Under the pieces are notes generated by a model, which was not told the DNA's origin, ran no database searches, and saw only the letters and a program-made list of their open reading frames with translations. The position numbers and the translations under genes were made by a program. From Candidatus Zipacnadia bacterium (GTDB taxonomy: Bacteria > Armatimonadota > Zipacnadia > Zipacnadales > UBA5352): a DNA stretch of 64,000 nt. This document shows, piece by piece, positions 43,461-53,200 of this stretch. The first letter of the stretch is position 1. Each line of letters opens with the position of its first letter. The stretch is from assembly GCA_029821735.1 (NCBI GenBank), contig JALGSU010000021.1, positions 166,333-230,332 of the forward strand. Direction: 5' to 3'.

Positions 43461-45731
43461 TCATTGATGAGAAGGGAGACGCTCGGGACTGGGATCGTCT
43501 CCGAAATACTTGCGTTGCGTCGCAGCGCACAGGTCATCCCACGAGACGATGAAGCGCTTCCTGCCAGACCCTTCCTCAAGCCCCTCCTCAAGTTCCTCAA
43601 GGCCGTACGGCTCGAGTTCATCACGGGTCATCACGATCAGTCGACTGCACGATGCCCTCAAGTCAGCCAGCGCAGCGTTCTCATCGGGCGAGAACTCCGC
43701 TGCCGCTGTTGACACACACAGATAGGCTTCTGGTAAGCGCTCCGCCAAAAGCCTGAACTTCGCGATGTCCTCTTCGCCATTACCGTCAGCGCCGATCACC
43801 TCACCGAACAGCAGTCGGTGCTCGTGCAGGTGGCCGTCTACGGCTATGAGTGCCATATCTATCTCGAAGTCCACTTCTGGACTCTTGACATCGAAGCTGG
43901 GAGCGTATGCCGTCTCGTCGTCGAACTCCGGGAACATTAGACGCCAGATTGTGAGCAGGACGGGCACAGCGCCGTGGGCCTTCCCTCGCGACCTGAAGAA
44001 CCCGTCCGCAACGTAGTGCCAGGGCAGCTGGTCAGGTCGAGGCGTCGCCTGTTCCTCGTGACAGGCCTCGCATGTGTAGGAATCGCCGAGGCGCGTCAGC
44101 GAGTACCAATCGCAATCCCCACAGGCGCGGCACGCCAATCTCAGGCCCGGGCGCATCACTCGGTGATGCACGAGCCAGTCCAATACTGCGTTGACGTCGA
44201 TATCAGGCCCGATGACCCCATCTGCGTAGCCGACGTGCCTTTCGGCCGGGGCATCAGATAGCGCCTTGCCAATGGTTGCCCGCAGGCAGTTGCTGTGGAC
44301 TGGCTTCCCAGCAGCTAGTAGGTCAATCGCTTCTCGCACCGCGCGCAGTTTCAGCATTCGGCATCCCTCGATGCCCCCGAGTCTTTCGGCAAGGGCCGCG
44401 CACGTTCTACCTGGCTGGCTGGTGGCAACGGTCCACCCTTGGTCAGAGAGCACATGGCCCACGATCTCAGCGGCGCTCAGGAGGGAGACACCCGCTGTTC
44501 CATGGGGATGATACTCATGCGTAACGATGGCCGGCGTGTCTATACGGCCTCTCCTACCCGCCAGGGCCCAGTTGGTCGTGCGTCTCTGAAGACCGGGCAG
44601 TGCCGGGAAGCTGCCGAGAAGGCGTTCCTCGCCGTATGGCCTCCTGATGGTGACCTCACGTGTCCAGAACTTGGGGGTGTAGGGCGGCTCCAATAATTCC
44701 GGGGTGAGCCCCCGGAACGTCACCCACTTGCCGTCGAGCAGGCTCATCTCGCTTGCTTCCTGGCTCCAGCACCGCCGGCCCTGCAGGCTCTGATCATGCC
44801 AGGAGCCCGACGACAGCTGCGCAAGTGCAGTCCTGAAGGCTATTCCCGTGCCTGGAAGCTGGGCAAGCGCTTCTTGTGCCTCCTCTATTGTGGTGCTCCG
44901 CCCAACATGCACCGTAACCATAGGAATGGGGTCGCCGGCACCGTTGGCTGTGGACCATGTCCGCGAGCTGCCCTCCGCAATCTCTCCGAACAACTCCATG
45001 GCGCCGGGGACGTCGAGTGGCGCGAAGCAGAGATCACGGTAGCCTACCGCCCGCAGGTTCCAGAAGTCCGCCACGTCGTCAAGTAAGTCGTGCTTCCCAA
45101 GAAACAGTGCTCTAGAGTTTAGGACTCTGCGGGGTGGCTGCACCTGTATGCCCGTCAGGGCCAAACGGATAGGCGTCAGCTCTCGGAGGGGCAGGTACTC
45201 AGCCGCCTGCGTTCCCGCGCGCTCCCAACTACCTGCTTCGAGAAGCTCTCGACACATCTCGGCGTAGTCAGGGGATGCGCCTAATGGATAGGTCCCCACG
45301 GTCGCGCAATACAGCATGCCCGCTCTTGCGTCGTCCGGCCATGTAGGAAGCGCGAACGGAGTGCCTTGGACACGCTCACCGCGGCGACGTATGATGGGTG
45401 CGACATCGCAGAACTGCATATTGAGTCCGCCCTCGGTCTCCGAGAAAAGGCCGGAGGGCCAAGAGGGCCACTCCGGCATGTGCCCACGGACCGCCGCATT
45501 CTCTGGGATATCGGCGAAGGCGTGGACGTAGTCGGGGCGGAAGGTCTCCAACTGCCAGATGCACTCCTGTTCGCGTTCGGGTGAGTACAGCAGTATAGGG
45601 TTGAGCGCACCGCCCCAGAGGCATGTGTTGATCTTGGCCGCCTGACGGAACTGCTCCTCGTTGCCCGCCTCGACCAGAGAAGCGACGCACGTAGGCCTTA
45701 CGCGTTGTTTCACTTCGACTTGCCGTAGCAC
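43461..45731 (-). CDS. Uncharacterised 756-residue protein with zinc ribbon and nuclease-like C-terminus
   Basis: I cannot assign a family. The N-terminal 100 residues begin RVRPTCVASLVEAGN and INTCLWGGALNPIL, then a long alpha/beta region follows. A four-cysteine zinc ribbon lies at about 532-558 (CRACGDC, then CEACHEE). The C-terminal 140 residues contain VDFEIDMALIAVDG and LLFGEVIGADG, arranged like a PD-(D/E)xK nuclease core but without the usual lysine after GE. Codon use near the start (CTA, CAA, GAA, AAA, GTA, CCT) looks less G/C-biased than in flanking genes, hinting at transfer. It sits in a carbohydrate operon, 26 bp from ALDH and 17 bp from the esterase. A defence or DNA-processing role is possible but unproven. 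Confidence 0.85.
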   Translation of the reverse strand: MLRQVEVKQRVRPTCVASLVEAGNEEQFRQAAKINTCLWGGALNPILLYSPEREQECIWQLETFRPDYVHAFADIPENAAVRGHMPEWPSWPSGLFSETEGGLNMQFCDVAPIIRRRGERVQGTPFALPTWPDDARAGMLYCATVGTYPLGASPDYAEMCRELLEAGSWERAGTQAAEYLPLRELTPIRLALTGIQVQPPRRVLNSRALFLGKHDLLDDVADFWNLRAVGYRDLCFAPLDVPGAMELFGEIAEGSSRTWSTANGAGDPIPMVTVHVGRSTTIEEAQEALAQLPGTGIAFRTALAQLSSGSWHDQSLQGRRCWSQEASEMSLLDGKWVTFRGLTPELLEPPYTPKFWTREVTIRRPYGEERLLGSFPALPGLQRRTTNWALAGRRGRIDTPAIVTHEYHPHGTAGVSLLSAAEIVGHVLSDQGWTVATSQPGRTCAALAERLGGIEGCRMLKLRAVREAIDLLAAGKPVHSNCLRATIGKALSDAPAERHVGYADGVIGPDIDVNAVLDWLVHHRVMRPGLRLACRACGDCDWYSLTRLGDSYTCEACHEEQATPRPDQLPWHYVADGFFRSRGKAHGAVPVLLTIWRLMFPEFDDETAYAPSFDVKSPEVDFEIDMALIAVDGHLHEHRLLFGEVIGADGNGEEDIAKFRLLAERLPEAYLCVSTAAAEFSPDENAALADLRASCSRLIVMTRDELEPYGLEELEEGLEEGSGRKRFIVSWDDLCAATQRKYFGDDPSPERLPSHQ

Positions 45732-45757
45732 TGCTCACCACCGCTTCTCTCTCACTG

Positions 45758-46129
45758 TCAGAACCAGCCGATCGGCTCGCCCGAGATGTCTTGGATGACG
45801 TTCTTGTAACGCAGATTCTCCATCAGGCCGTGCATCCCGCGCTCGACGCCCGTGCCCGACTGCTTCCAGCCGGGGAAGGGCGATTGCGGGTAGACTTGGT
45901 TATATGTGTTGATGTAGACCGTGCCCGAATCGATCGCCCGCACCATGCGCGCAATTCGGTCCGCGTCGCTGGTGAAGACTCCCGCGCCCAGACCGTATGG
46001 CGAGTCGTTGGCGATGCGCACCGCATCCGCCTCGTCCTCAAAGGGCACTGCCACCAACACCGGCCCGAAGATCTCCTCGCGCACCACGCGCATCTCATTG
46101 GTGCAATCGGTCAGCAGAGTCGGCTGCAC
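45758..46129 (-). CDS. Aldehyde dehydrogenase, C-terminal part (frameshifted)
   Basis: VQPTLLTDC, VVREEIFGPVLVAVPFEDEADAV, NDSPYGLGAGVFTSD and INTYNQVYPQSPFPGWKQSG are the oligomerisation/C-terminal part of an NAD-dependent aldehyde dehydrogenase. The coherent sequence extends upstream of this frame's ATG as VYGETPTIPGCENGWF. The piece is therefore the continuation of 46111-47187 and not a separate gene. Confidence 0.85.
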   Translation of the reverse strand: MQPTLLTDCTNEMRVVREEIFGPVLVAVPFEDEADAVRIANDSPYGLGAGVFTSDADRIARMVRAIDSGTVYINTYNQVYPQSPFPGWKQSGTGVERGMHGLMENLRYKNVIQDISGEPIGWF

Positions 46130-47187
46130 AAACCACCCGTTCTCGCACCCGGGGATGGTTGGCGTCTCGCCATATACCCGGTCACCTTGTCGAACTGCTC
46201 CTGCGACACCACCGCGCCGAGTTGCGTGTTCTCATCCATCGGGTCTCCGAGGACCAGCGCGGAGAGCTTGTCCGCCACCGCGGCGCAGACCTCGTCGTAG
46301 ATGGATCGCTCCACCAGCAGGCGCGTGCCAGCGATGCAGTTCTGCCCGTTGGCGAGCAGCAGCCCGAACACCGCTCCGGCCACCGCCTGGTCGAAGTCGG
46401 CGTCCGCGAAGATGATGTTCGGCGACTTGCCACCGAGTTCGGCCGACACGTTGGTGATGTTCTGCGCGGACAGCTCAATGACCCGCCGCCCGACCTCAGT
46501 CGAGCCAGTGAAGAACACCTTCTGCATGTGCGGATCGGTCACGATCGCCTCGCCCACCACCGACCCGGGCCCGGACACCACGTTCAGCGCCCCGGCGGGC
46601 AGTCCGGCCTGCGCGAAGCATTCCGCGCACAGCAGGCTGGTCATCGACGTGATTGAGGCCGGTTTGAGCACGACCGAGTTCCCCACAGCCAGCGCCGGCC
46701 CGATCTTCAGCGCGCCCAGGAAGATGGGGAAGTTCCACGGAGCGATCCCGCCGACCACACCGTATGGCTGGTACAGCGAGTAGTCGATCTGCGCTGCGTT
46801 CGGGATATCGATCGTCTCGCCGACCGCCGTGTCGGTCACCGTCGCGTACCAGCGCAGGTAGTTAACTGCCGCTGGCACATCGATTGCACTGGTCTCGGCG
46901 ATGGGCTTGCCCGTGTCGAGAGTCTCCAGTTCGGCGAACTCGCCGACGCGCTCCTCGATCAGGTCCGCGGCCTTCGCGATGATGTCGCCGCGTTCGGCGC
47001 TGGTCATCGCGCCCCAGTTGCCGTCGAAGGCCGCCTGAGCCGCTTCGCAGGCGCGCGCCACGTCTTCGGCGCCGCCCTGGGCAATGTTCGCGACCACCTC
47101 ACCGGTGGCCGGGTTGATGCTCTCGTAGGTATCGCCGCTGGCGGCATCGCAGTAGTCGCCGTCGATGAAGAGCTTGAGTTCGCGCAT
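46111..47187 (-). CDS. NAD-dependent aldehyde dehydrogenase (betaine-aldehyde type), main part (frameshifted)
   Basis: The chain opens LKLFIDGDYCDA and has GGIAPWNFPIFLGALKIGPAL, the NAD motif FFTGSTEVGRRV, the general base Glu in VSAELGGKSPN and the nucleophile Cys in NGQNCIAGTR. It leaves frame after FDKVTGY. The expected following 12-14 codons are missing and VYGETPTIPGCENG resumes in the frame of 45758-46129. Repaired, the enzyme would be about 470 residues. It would oxidise a sugar-derived or other aldehyde to the acid. It is the first gene of the carbohydrate unit and diverges from the permease. Confidence 0.9.
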   Translation of the reverse strand: MRELKLFIDGDYCDAASGDTYESINPATGEVVANIAQGGAEDVARACEAAQAAFDGNWGAMTSAERGDIIAKAADLIEERVGEFAELETLDTGKPIAETSAIDVPAAVNYLRWYATVTDTAVGETIDIPNAAQIDYSLYQPYGVVGGIAPWNFPIFLGALKIGPALAVGNSVVLKPASITSMTSLLCAECFAQAGLPAGALNVVSGPGSVVGEAIVTDPHMQKVFFTGSTEVGRRVIELSAQNITNVSAELGGKSPNIIFADADFDQAVAGAVFGLLLANGQNCIAGTRLLVERSIYDEVCAAVADKLSALVLGDPMDENTQLGAVVSQEQFDKVTGYMARRQPSPGARTGGLCSRLC

Positions 47188-47308
47188 GCTATTGCCTCCA
47201 CATCAGGGATCACATCGCGTTCGTCAATTCGCCGCGAATCACCCCGGGGCCTCCCGCATACCCGGGCGGGTCAGGTCTGTTTCGTCGACCAAAATCGGTC
47301 CTCAGCAT

Positions 47309-47338
47309 TTGACACGGGCCCCCCCTGAATGGTAGATT
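47309..47338 (+). promoter_or_regulatory. Promoter of the APC-USP permease
   Basis: A perfect TTGACA (47309-47314) and TAGATT (47333-47338) are separated by 18 bp. The predicted leader to the ATG at 47475 is about 130 nt, long for this genome, and contains a T-rich stretch (cttttctttttgg at 47402-47414). No known riboswitch class was recognised in it. Confidence 0.6.
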
Positions 47339-47474
47339 CTGAGTGAATAAGGACTACCGAACTGAACTTGCCACTGACCGTGACGGCGCCCGTATGTGTC
47401 GTCTTTTCTTTTTGGCGCATCCACCCACCGCACTGCTGGCAGCAGCGTGCCTCTGACCGGAATGGGACGGTGAC

Positions 47475-49814
47475 ATGAGCGCCACTCAGTCCACTCCTTC
47501 CCAGGCCCATACCACCGAGCTGAGCCGCGACCTCGGGCTGTTTGACATCACCATGGTCGGCGTAGCGGCCATGATTGGTGCGGGTATCTTCGTGCTCACT
47601 GGCATCGCTGCCGGTGAGGCAGGCCCCGCGCTCATCGTTGCCTTCGCCCTCAACGGCATCGTGACGCTGTTGACCGCGATGGTCTACGCTGAACTCGGCT
47701 CAGCCATGCCTCAGGCCGGCGGCGGCTACGTCTGGGTCCGCTACGGGCTGCCCGGCGGCAGCGCCTTCATGGCGGGCTGGATGGACTGGTTCGCGCATGC
47801 AGTGGCCGGCAGCCTCTACGCACTGGGCTTTGCCTCCTACCTCACCGAGACGCTCGAGATGGTCGGCGTCGGCACCTTCGGCGTCCCCCACGGGCTGTTC
47901 AACAAGATCGTGGCGGTGGCCATCGCCCTAGTGTTCATCTACATCAACTTCCGAGGCGCCTCCGAGACCGGCGCGATCGGCAACATAGTCACGATGGGCA
48001 AGATCGTCATTATCGGCATCTTCGTGGTCAGCGGCCTCGTGGTGATCTTCGGCGATCCCACCAAGATGCAGTCCTTCGTGCCCTTCGCTCCCAACGGTAT
48101 CGGCGGGGTGATCGGGGCGATGGGGCTGACCTACATTGCTTACGAGGGCTATGAGGTCATTGTGCAGACCGGCGAAGAGGTGAAGAACCCGCGCCGCAAT
48201 ATCCCGAAGGCTATCTTCCTCGCTCTCGCGATCGTGGTGCCCATCTACGTGCTCGTGGCCTTCACCTGCATCGGCGCCGTCGACACCGGCTCCTCGACAC
48301 CCTCCTGGCAGTGGCTCGGCCAATACAAGGAGCTCGGCCTGCTGCACGCCGCCGAAGGATTCATGCCCTTCGGCAGCGTACTGCTGCTGCTGGGGGCGCT
48401 GTTCTCGACCATGAGCGCGCTGAACGCGACGACCTACTCGTCCACACGCGTGTGCTTCGCGATGGGGCGCGACCGAAACCTGCCCGATGCTCTCGGCGCA
48501 GTACACCCGCGCACGCGAACGCCGTACCTGGCTCTGGCCCTCAGCGGTGCGTTGATCATCGCGATAGCCGTGGGCATCCCGATGATCCAAGACGTGGCTG
48601 CCGCCGCCAGCATCATGTTCCTGCTGCTCTTCATGGCGGTCAACGTGGCCGCAATCACCATTCGTCGCAAGTATGGCGACAAACTCAAATACGGGTATCT
48701 GATCCCGTTCTTCCCCTACTTGCCCATAGTCGCCATTGCCCTGCAGCTTGCTCTGGCGGTCTTCCTTTTCAACGTGTCGGCGCTCGCCTGGTACGTAACC
48801 ATCGGCTGGCTGGCAGCCGGCGCCTTGATCTACACGTTCTACGCCTCTCGCAGAGAGCGTGAGGATCGCACCAGCCCGGTGCTGGTCGCCGAGAGTCTGA
48901 AGATCGACCGCGAACGCTTCTCGGCGCTGGTGCCCATTGCCGACCCCGAGCGCGTGGATAGCCTCCTCGAGGTCGCCAGGGGCGTACTGGCCACCCATCC
49001 GGGCGACCTGGTCCTGGCGCACGTCATTACCGTACCCGACCAGCTTCCGGTCAGTGTCGGCCGCGACTTCGTGGCCGATGCCCGGCCGCTCATGGACGAG
49101 AGTGTGCGCAAAGCCGAGGCGATGGGCATGGCGCCCAACACAGTGATCCGCGTCGGCCACCGTCCCGCCGACGCCATTATCGACACCGTGGGCGAGTATG
49201 ACGCGAACCTCGTCGTGCTTGGCTGGCGCGGCGACACCAGCGATCCGCGTACCGTCATAGGCAGCAACATCGACCGCATCGTCAAGCAGTCCAACACTGA
49301 CGTCGTGGTCGTCCGCGGAGACGTCCACGTGCCCGCCGCCCGCATTCTCGTGCCGGTTCAGCATCCCGAGCACGCGCACCTCATGGCCGGCTTCGTCGCG
49401 CCGCTGACCACTGAGACGGGTGGCTACGTCGAACTGCTCCACATCGTTGAGCAGGGCGTCGACGCCAGCAAGCGCGCCGAGAGAGCCAGGGCGCTGGCCC
49501 AGGAGATCAAGGGCTTCGACACCACGCCCGACGAGGACGACCCCGACCTGCGCACGCGGCGCTTCCGCATCCGCATCGCGTCAGGCGACGTCAGCGAAGA
49601 GATCATCAGGCGCTCAAGTGACTTCGATCTGGTCGTCATGGGCGCCTCGCGCGAGAGCTGGATCAGGCGCACGGTCTGGGGCGACAAGACCGCCCGCGTG
49701 GCTCGGGACGTGCAGTGCCCGCTCATGCTCGTAAACCTGCGCAGCGGGCAGTTGCAGTTCAACGTGTCGAGCTTCTTCCAGTTCTTCTGGGACACCGAGG
49801 ACGAAATCGAGTAG
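47475..49814 (+). CDS. APC-superfamily permease fused to two universal-stress-protein-like domains
   Basis: The 779-residue protein has about 12 membrane segments in residues 20-460. The unwound first helix reads MIGAGIFVLTG, and TYIAYEGYEVIVQTGEEVKNPRRNIPKAI and YSSTRVCFAMGRD are typical of the amino-acid/polyamine/cation group. The cytosolic tail holds two alpha/beta USP-like units, about 480-615 (DLVLAHVITVP, ANLVVLGWRGD) and 620-750 (AARILVPVQHPEHA, FDLVVMGASRESWIRR). USP domains in such carriers are thought to bind nucleotides and gate transport. The substrate could be an amino acid or a cation. A small membrane protein follows 24 bp downstream. Confidence 0.92.
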   Translation: MSATQSTPSQAHTTELSRDLGLFDITMVGVAAMIGAGIFVLTGIAAGEAGPALIVAFALNGIVTLLTAMVYAELGSAMPQAGGGYVWVRYGLPGGSAFMAGWMDWFAHAVAGSLYALGFASYLTETLEMVGVGTFGVPHGLFNKIVAVAIALVFIYINFRGASETGAIGNIVTMGKIVIIGIFVVSGLVVIFGDPTKMQSFVPFAPNGIGGVIGAMGLTYIAYEGYEVIVQTGEEVKNPRRNIPKAIFLALAIVVPIYVLVAFTCIGAVDTGSSTPSWQWLGQYKELGLLHAAEGFMPFGSVLLLLGALFSTMSALNATTYSSTRVCFAMGRDRNLPDALGAVHPRTRTPYLALALSGALIIAIAVGIPMIQDVAAAASIMFLLLFMAVNVAAITIRRKYGDKLKYGYLIPFFPYLPIVAIALQLALAVFLFNVSALAWYVTIGWLAAGALIYTFYASRREREDRTSPVLVAESLKIDRERFSALVPIADPERVDSLLEVARGVLATHPGDLVLAHVITVPDQLPVSVGRDFVADARPLMDESVRKAEAMGMAPNTVIRVGHRPADAIIDTVGEYDANLVVLGWRGDTSDPRTVIGSNIDRIVKQSNTDVVVVRGDVHVPAARILVPVQHPEHAHLMAGFVAPLTTETGGYVELLHIVEQGVDASKRAERARALAQEIKGFDTTPDEDDPDLRTRRFRIRIASGDVSEEIIRRSSDFDLVVMGASRESWIRRTVWGDKTARVARDVQCPLMLVNLRSGQLQFNVSSFFQFFWDTEDEIE

Positions 49815-49838
49815 CGCTCCGCGAGCGAGGGATCTGCC

Positions 49839-50144
49839 GTGTCATTGAGAGACCTGAACAACTCGGGCATGCTCCTCCCCAAAGAGGAATGGGGCGCCCA
49901 TGACACGCACACCACGGTGAACCCGTTGGCGATGGCCGCTGCCTTGCTGCTGGGCGCGCTCTCCATTGCACTCATCTATTTCGGCGCTGGCGGCACGCCG
50001 ACGCTCATTGGCATCTGCCTGTTCCTCGCCTTTATGATATGGATCACCTGGATATCGGTCAGCGCGGTGGATCGGCAGGATGCCCGATTCACTGAGGAAG
50101 CCGCTCACGGCCAGCCCCCCTCAGACGCCCCCTCCGAGGAGTAG
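49839..50144 (+). CDS. Small two-helix membrane protein
   Basis: The 101-residue protein starts at GTG 49839 (GAGG 9 nt upstream) and has two membrane segments at about 31-50 (MAAALLLGALSIALIYFG) and 54-74 (TLIGICLFLAFMIWITWISV). The tail is acidic and proline-rich. It probably forms a transcriptional unit with the permease and could be an accessory subunit. No family is recognised. Confidence 0.75.
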   Translation: MSLRDLNNSGMLLPKEEWGAHDTHTTVNPLAMAAALLLGALSIALIYFGAGGTPTLIGICLFLAFMIWITWISVSAVDRQDARFTEEAAHGQPPSDAPSEE

Positions 50145-50176
50145 CTTCGGGGATTTCAGACTTACACCCAAATTGC

Positions 50177-50206
50177 AGCGGCCCCGACCATCTGGTCGGG
50201 GCCGCT
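50177..50206. terminator. Bidirectional hairpin terminator
   Basis: A perfect 14-bp stem (agcggccccgacca / tggtcggggccgct) with a 2-nt loop is followed by ttt on the plus strand. It lies between the converging small membrane protein (stop 50144) and the 1013-residue protein (stop 50227). Confidence 0.75.
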
Positions 50207-50226
50207 TTGGATTCCGGCGGGTCCTG

Positions 50227-53200
50227 CTACTGCGCTGCGAGTGTCATCTTCACGATCATCAGTTGTCCCGCAGCCATCTCCAGCGCCTGGCTTAAGTCGA
50301 CCGCTTCGCCGCTCACGAGATCCGTCGCCGCCGTTGCCTCAACCGTGAGCGCCTCGTAGTCAACGGTCGCCCTGACCGTGCGCGTCTCATTAGTGGGGTT
50401 GTAGATGGTGAAGTACAGCCCCGCATCGCTGGGGCCGAAGCGCTCGATCACCGGGCCATCGCTGCCCTCGACGGTGGCGTGTGGTACCGGCTCCCAACCC
50501 GCTGCGCCGATTTCGCGCAGCGGCGGCATGTACGTGTCATACAGGTCCTGATACATCTCGTAGGCGCGATCGGCGTGTCGCCCAACGCTCGGGTAGACCG
50601 CGTAAGCGATGCAGTTCTTGAGGTACTCCTCCATCCCCTCGCGGCCCGCGATTGCCGTGTCGCGGCTCACCACGGTCATGTACTCCAGTCGCAGCGTCGG
50701 CTTGTGGTAAGCCATTGAGCGGAAGTAGACCATTGAGGTCAGATCGTGCACGCGGCCCTCCAGCCCGCATACGTCGCTGGCTGCGTAATACCAGGGCACT
50801 CGCCGCGTACAGCCGATGTTCGGGAAGACCACTCGGCCTCCGGGGTGCAGAATCGCTCCCAGACCGCGCAGGAACTCCACCACCGAGCCCTTGCCCATGA
50901 TCCCCACGAAGCCGGTCTCCTCGTCGTAGGTCAGCGGGTAGTCTGAATCCGGGAAGTGGTCGCGCCGAATGTTCAGGTAACGAGCCACCCAGCCCGCCCC
51001 CGAATCGACGTAGATCCCGCCGATGCGCGGATCGTTGCCGGTTATGCGCTGCACGGTTTCCAGTGTCGATCGCCCGATGGTGACCGCGTCCTGGTCGGCC
51101 ATCAGATCGGGGTCGCAGTTGGTCGAGAAGACGACCATATTGATCGGCTTCTCGGGCTTGATGTCCGCGCCTACGTCGTCACGGATGCGGATCGGGTATT
51201 TTCCATCCGGTGTCATCACCCGGCAGTTCGCGATCTGCTCCTTCACCAGCGGACCGAAAGTGCCCACCGAGGGGTCATAGGCATCGAACGCAGCCATGGC
51301 CTCCTCGTAGCTGGCGGGCATTGATTCCAGCCGCGTGATCGACCGCTGACCAGGGATGACGTACGGGCACGGGACGATACCATGCTCGACCACGAAGTCG
51401 GTGTCGCGGCTGCCCTCGTAGTAGCCATAATCCTGCGGATTGGGGACCTGAGGGGGCGGTATGGCGAATAACCATGACCCCTCCTTCATCGCCCGGCGCT
51501 CGAACGCTGCCGGGAAGGCCTCATACCACGTCGCCAGCAGGTCCCGCATTCCCCACTGCCCATCGACGGGCGCGATGATGAACGAAAATGGCGCCGTGCC
51601 CTGTAGCTTGTGATCGGGCGACAAGCCCAGCTTGAGGCGCAGATACATCCCGTAGCGTTCGGGGTCGAAGCCGATCTGGTAGCCGACAGGAAGCTCCGGG
51701 TCCAGCGCTATCCCGACGCCGGGTGAGCCGTCAGTCCCGGTCACTGCTGTGAGGAGATACTCGGTCTCGATAGCGGTGTCGAGAGTTAGTTCCTGAGTCT
51801 GCAGAATGTCGTCATGCCACAGCCAGCCCTCGGGGGCGATGGGCAGTTTGAAGAGCAGATCCACCGCCCGATCGGCCCCCCGCATATCCCGGATCTCGCC
51901 TGTTACCTCCAGCCAACCGCCCGCGTCTCGTATCTGGGCCTCAATCTGCAGTTCCTGCGGCTTGAGCGATGCGCTCAGGGCCACTCCGCCATCGACCGCC
52001 CTTACATCGCCGCCGACCTGGCGCAATCGGCCATCCTCCAGCGCGCCCACAAACAGCCCCGCGCCATCGTCCACACCCGCTCCCAGCCCGCGTTTCGCGG
52101 GGTCCGCGCATTCGTGGCCGCCGCTCGTGACCTCCCAGAGGCCGCCATTTGGGCCGAAGCCGAGGCGCAATCGCTCCGCCGCGCCGACGTACAGCAGTTC
52201 CGCTGGAACTTCCCGCGAGGCCGGCTGGACTGGCTCGTTCCGCAGCCGCACGATCAGCTCATCGGGGGTCTCGTCGCCGGTCATGGCCGCGCGCACAAGC
52301 ACTCGCTCGCCGAGGCCATACATCCCCAGATCGTCCTCGTTCACTTCCCACCCGCGCAACTGCGCGCCCGCGCTCGCGAGACCTGCCGGCAGCGCCAGCC
52401 ACGAGGCGCTCGCGCCAGTCCCCGTATGGGCTAACAGCGCGCTGCGCTTCTCCCAGCGCTGCAGCAGATACACGTTTGGGCCGCCCGCGGCTGGCTCGGG
52501 CGCGGGGAGTTCGCCCCGCCAGTGCGCAGGCAGTCTGGCGGCGCGGACCTCGCCCGCCTGAGTCCCGGCGGCGATGGTCTCACCATTGACGAACGCGTCA
52601 GCGCCCTCCCAGATCATCACGAACTCGTCGGCGGGAGCCTGGCTGACGAAGCTGGTGATTTCCGCGGATAGCATCCCGTCGGGTAGCGGAGGCAAATCGT
52701 CCGCAGAGCCCGCTAACGGGCCCTCAGCGACCTCTGCGAGGCCGATATCGTCGAGCCAGGCGGTCCCGGTGGGCTCGCCCCGGAAGAGCAGGTAGAACTT
52801 GAGGCTCTTGATGGGAAACTCGGGGTTGAGGATCAGTTCTCGGTAGTGCCAGTCTTCGGTGCCAGAGCCGAGGGTCACCGTCTGCCCGGGCAGATCAACG
52901 CGATTGGGGCGCGTGTCCTGCTGGAACTCGATATCGAGGTAGAGGCAGAACGAAGAAGGCGTGACTTTGAGCACGTTTTCGGTGCGACACCAGGCCCAGG
53001 CCACGATCGGCGTGGGCCGCTGCTGATCGATCACGATTTCCTGCATGCAGCCGACCCAGTGCGTCCCCTCGGGCTTGTCGAGGCGGATCGCGGCCTCGCC
53101 GCTGCGCGTGGTCTCAGTGTCCAGCGTGAAGCCGTCTCCGGTCGCGTCCCAGGCGCTCGCTCCGTCCTCGAATCCGGGATTCGGGAGGAGGTTGTCAAGT

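Noticed and set aside
47928-49442. 504-residue minus-strand ORF opposite the permease
   Set aside because: His/Asp-rich shadow of a clear membrane protein.
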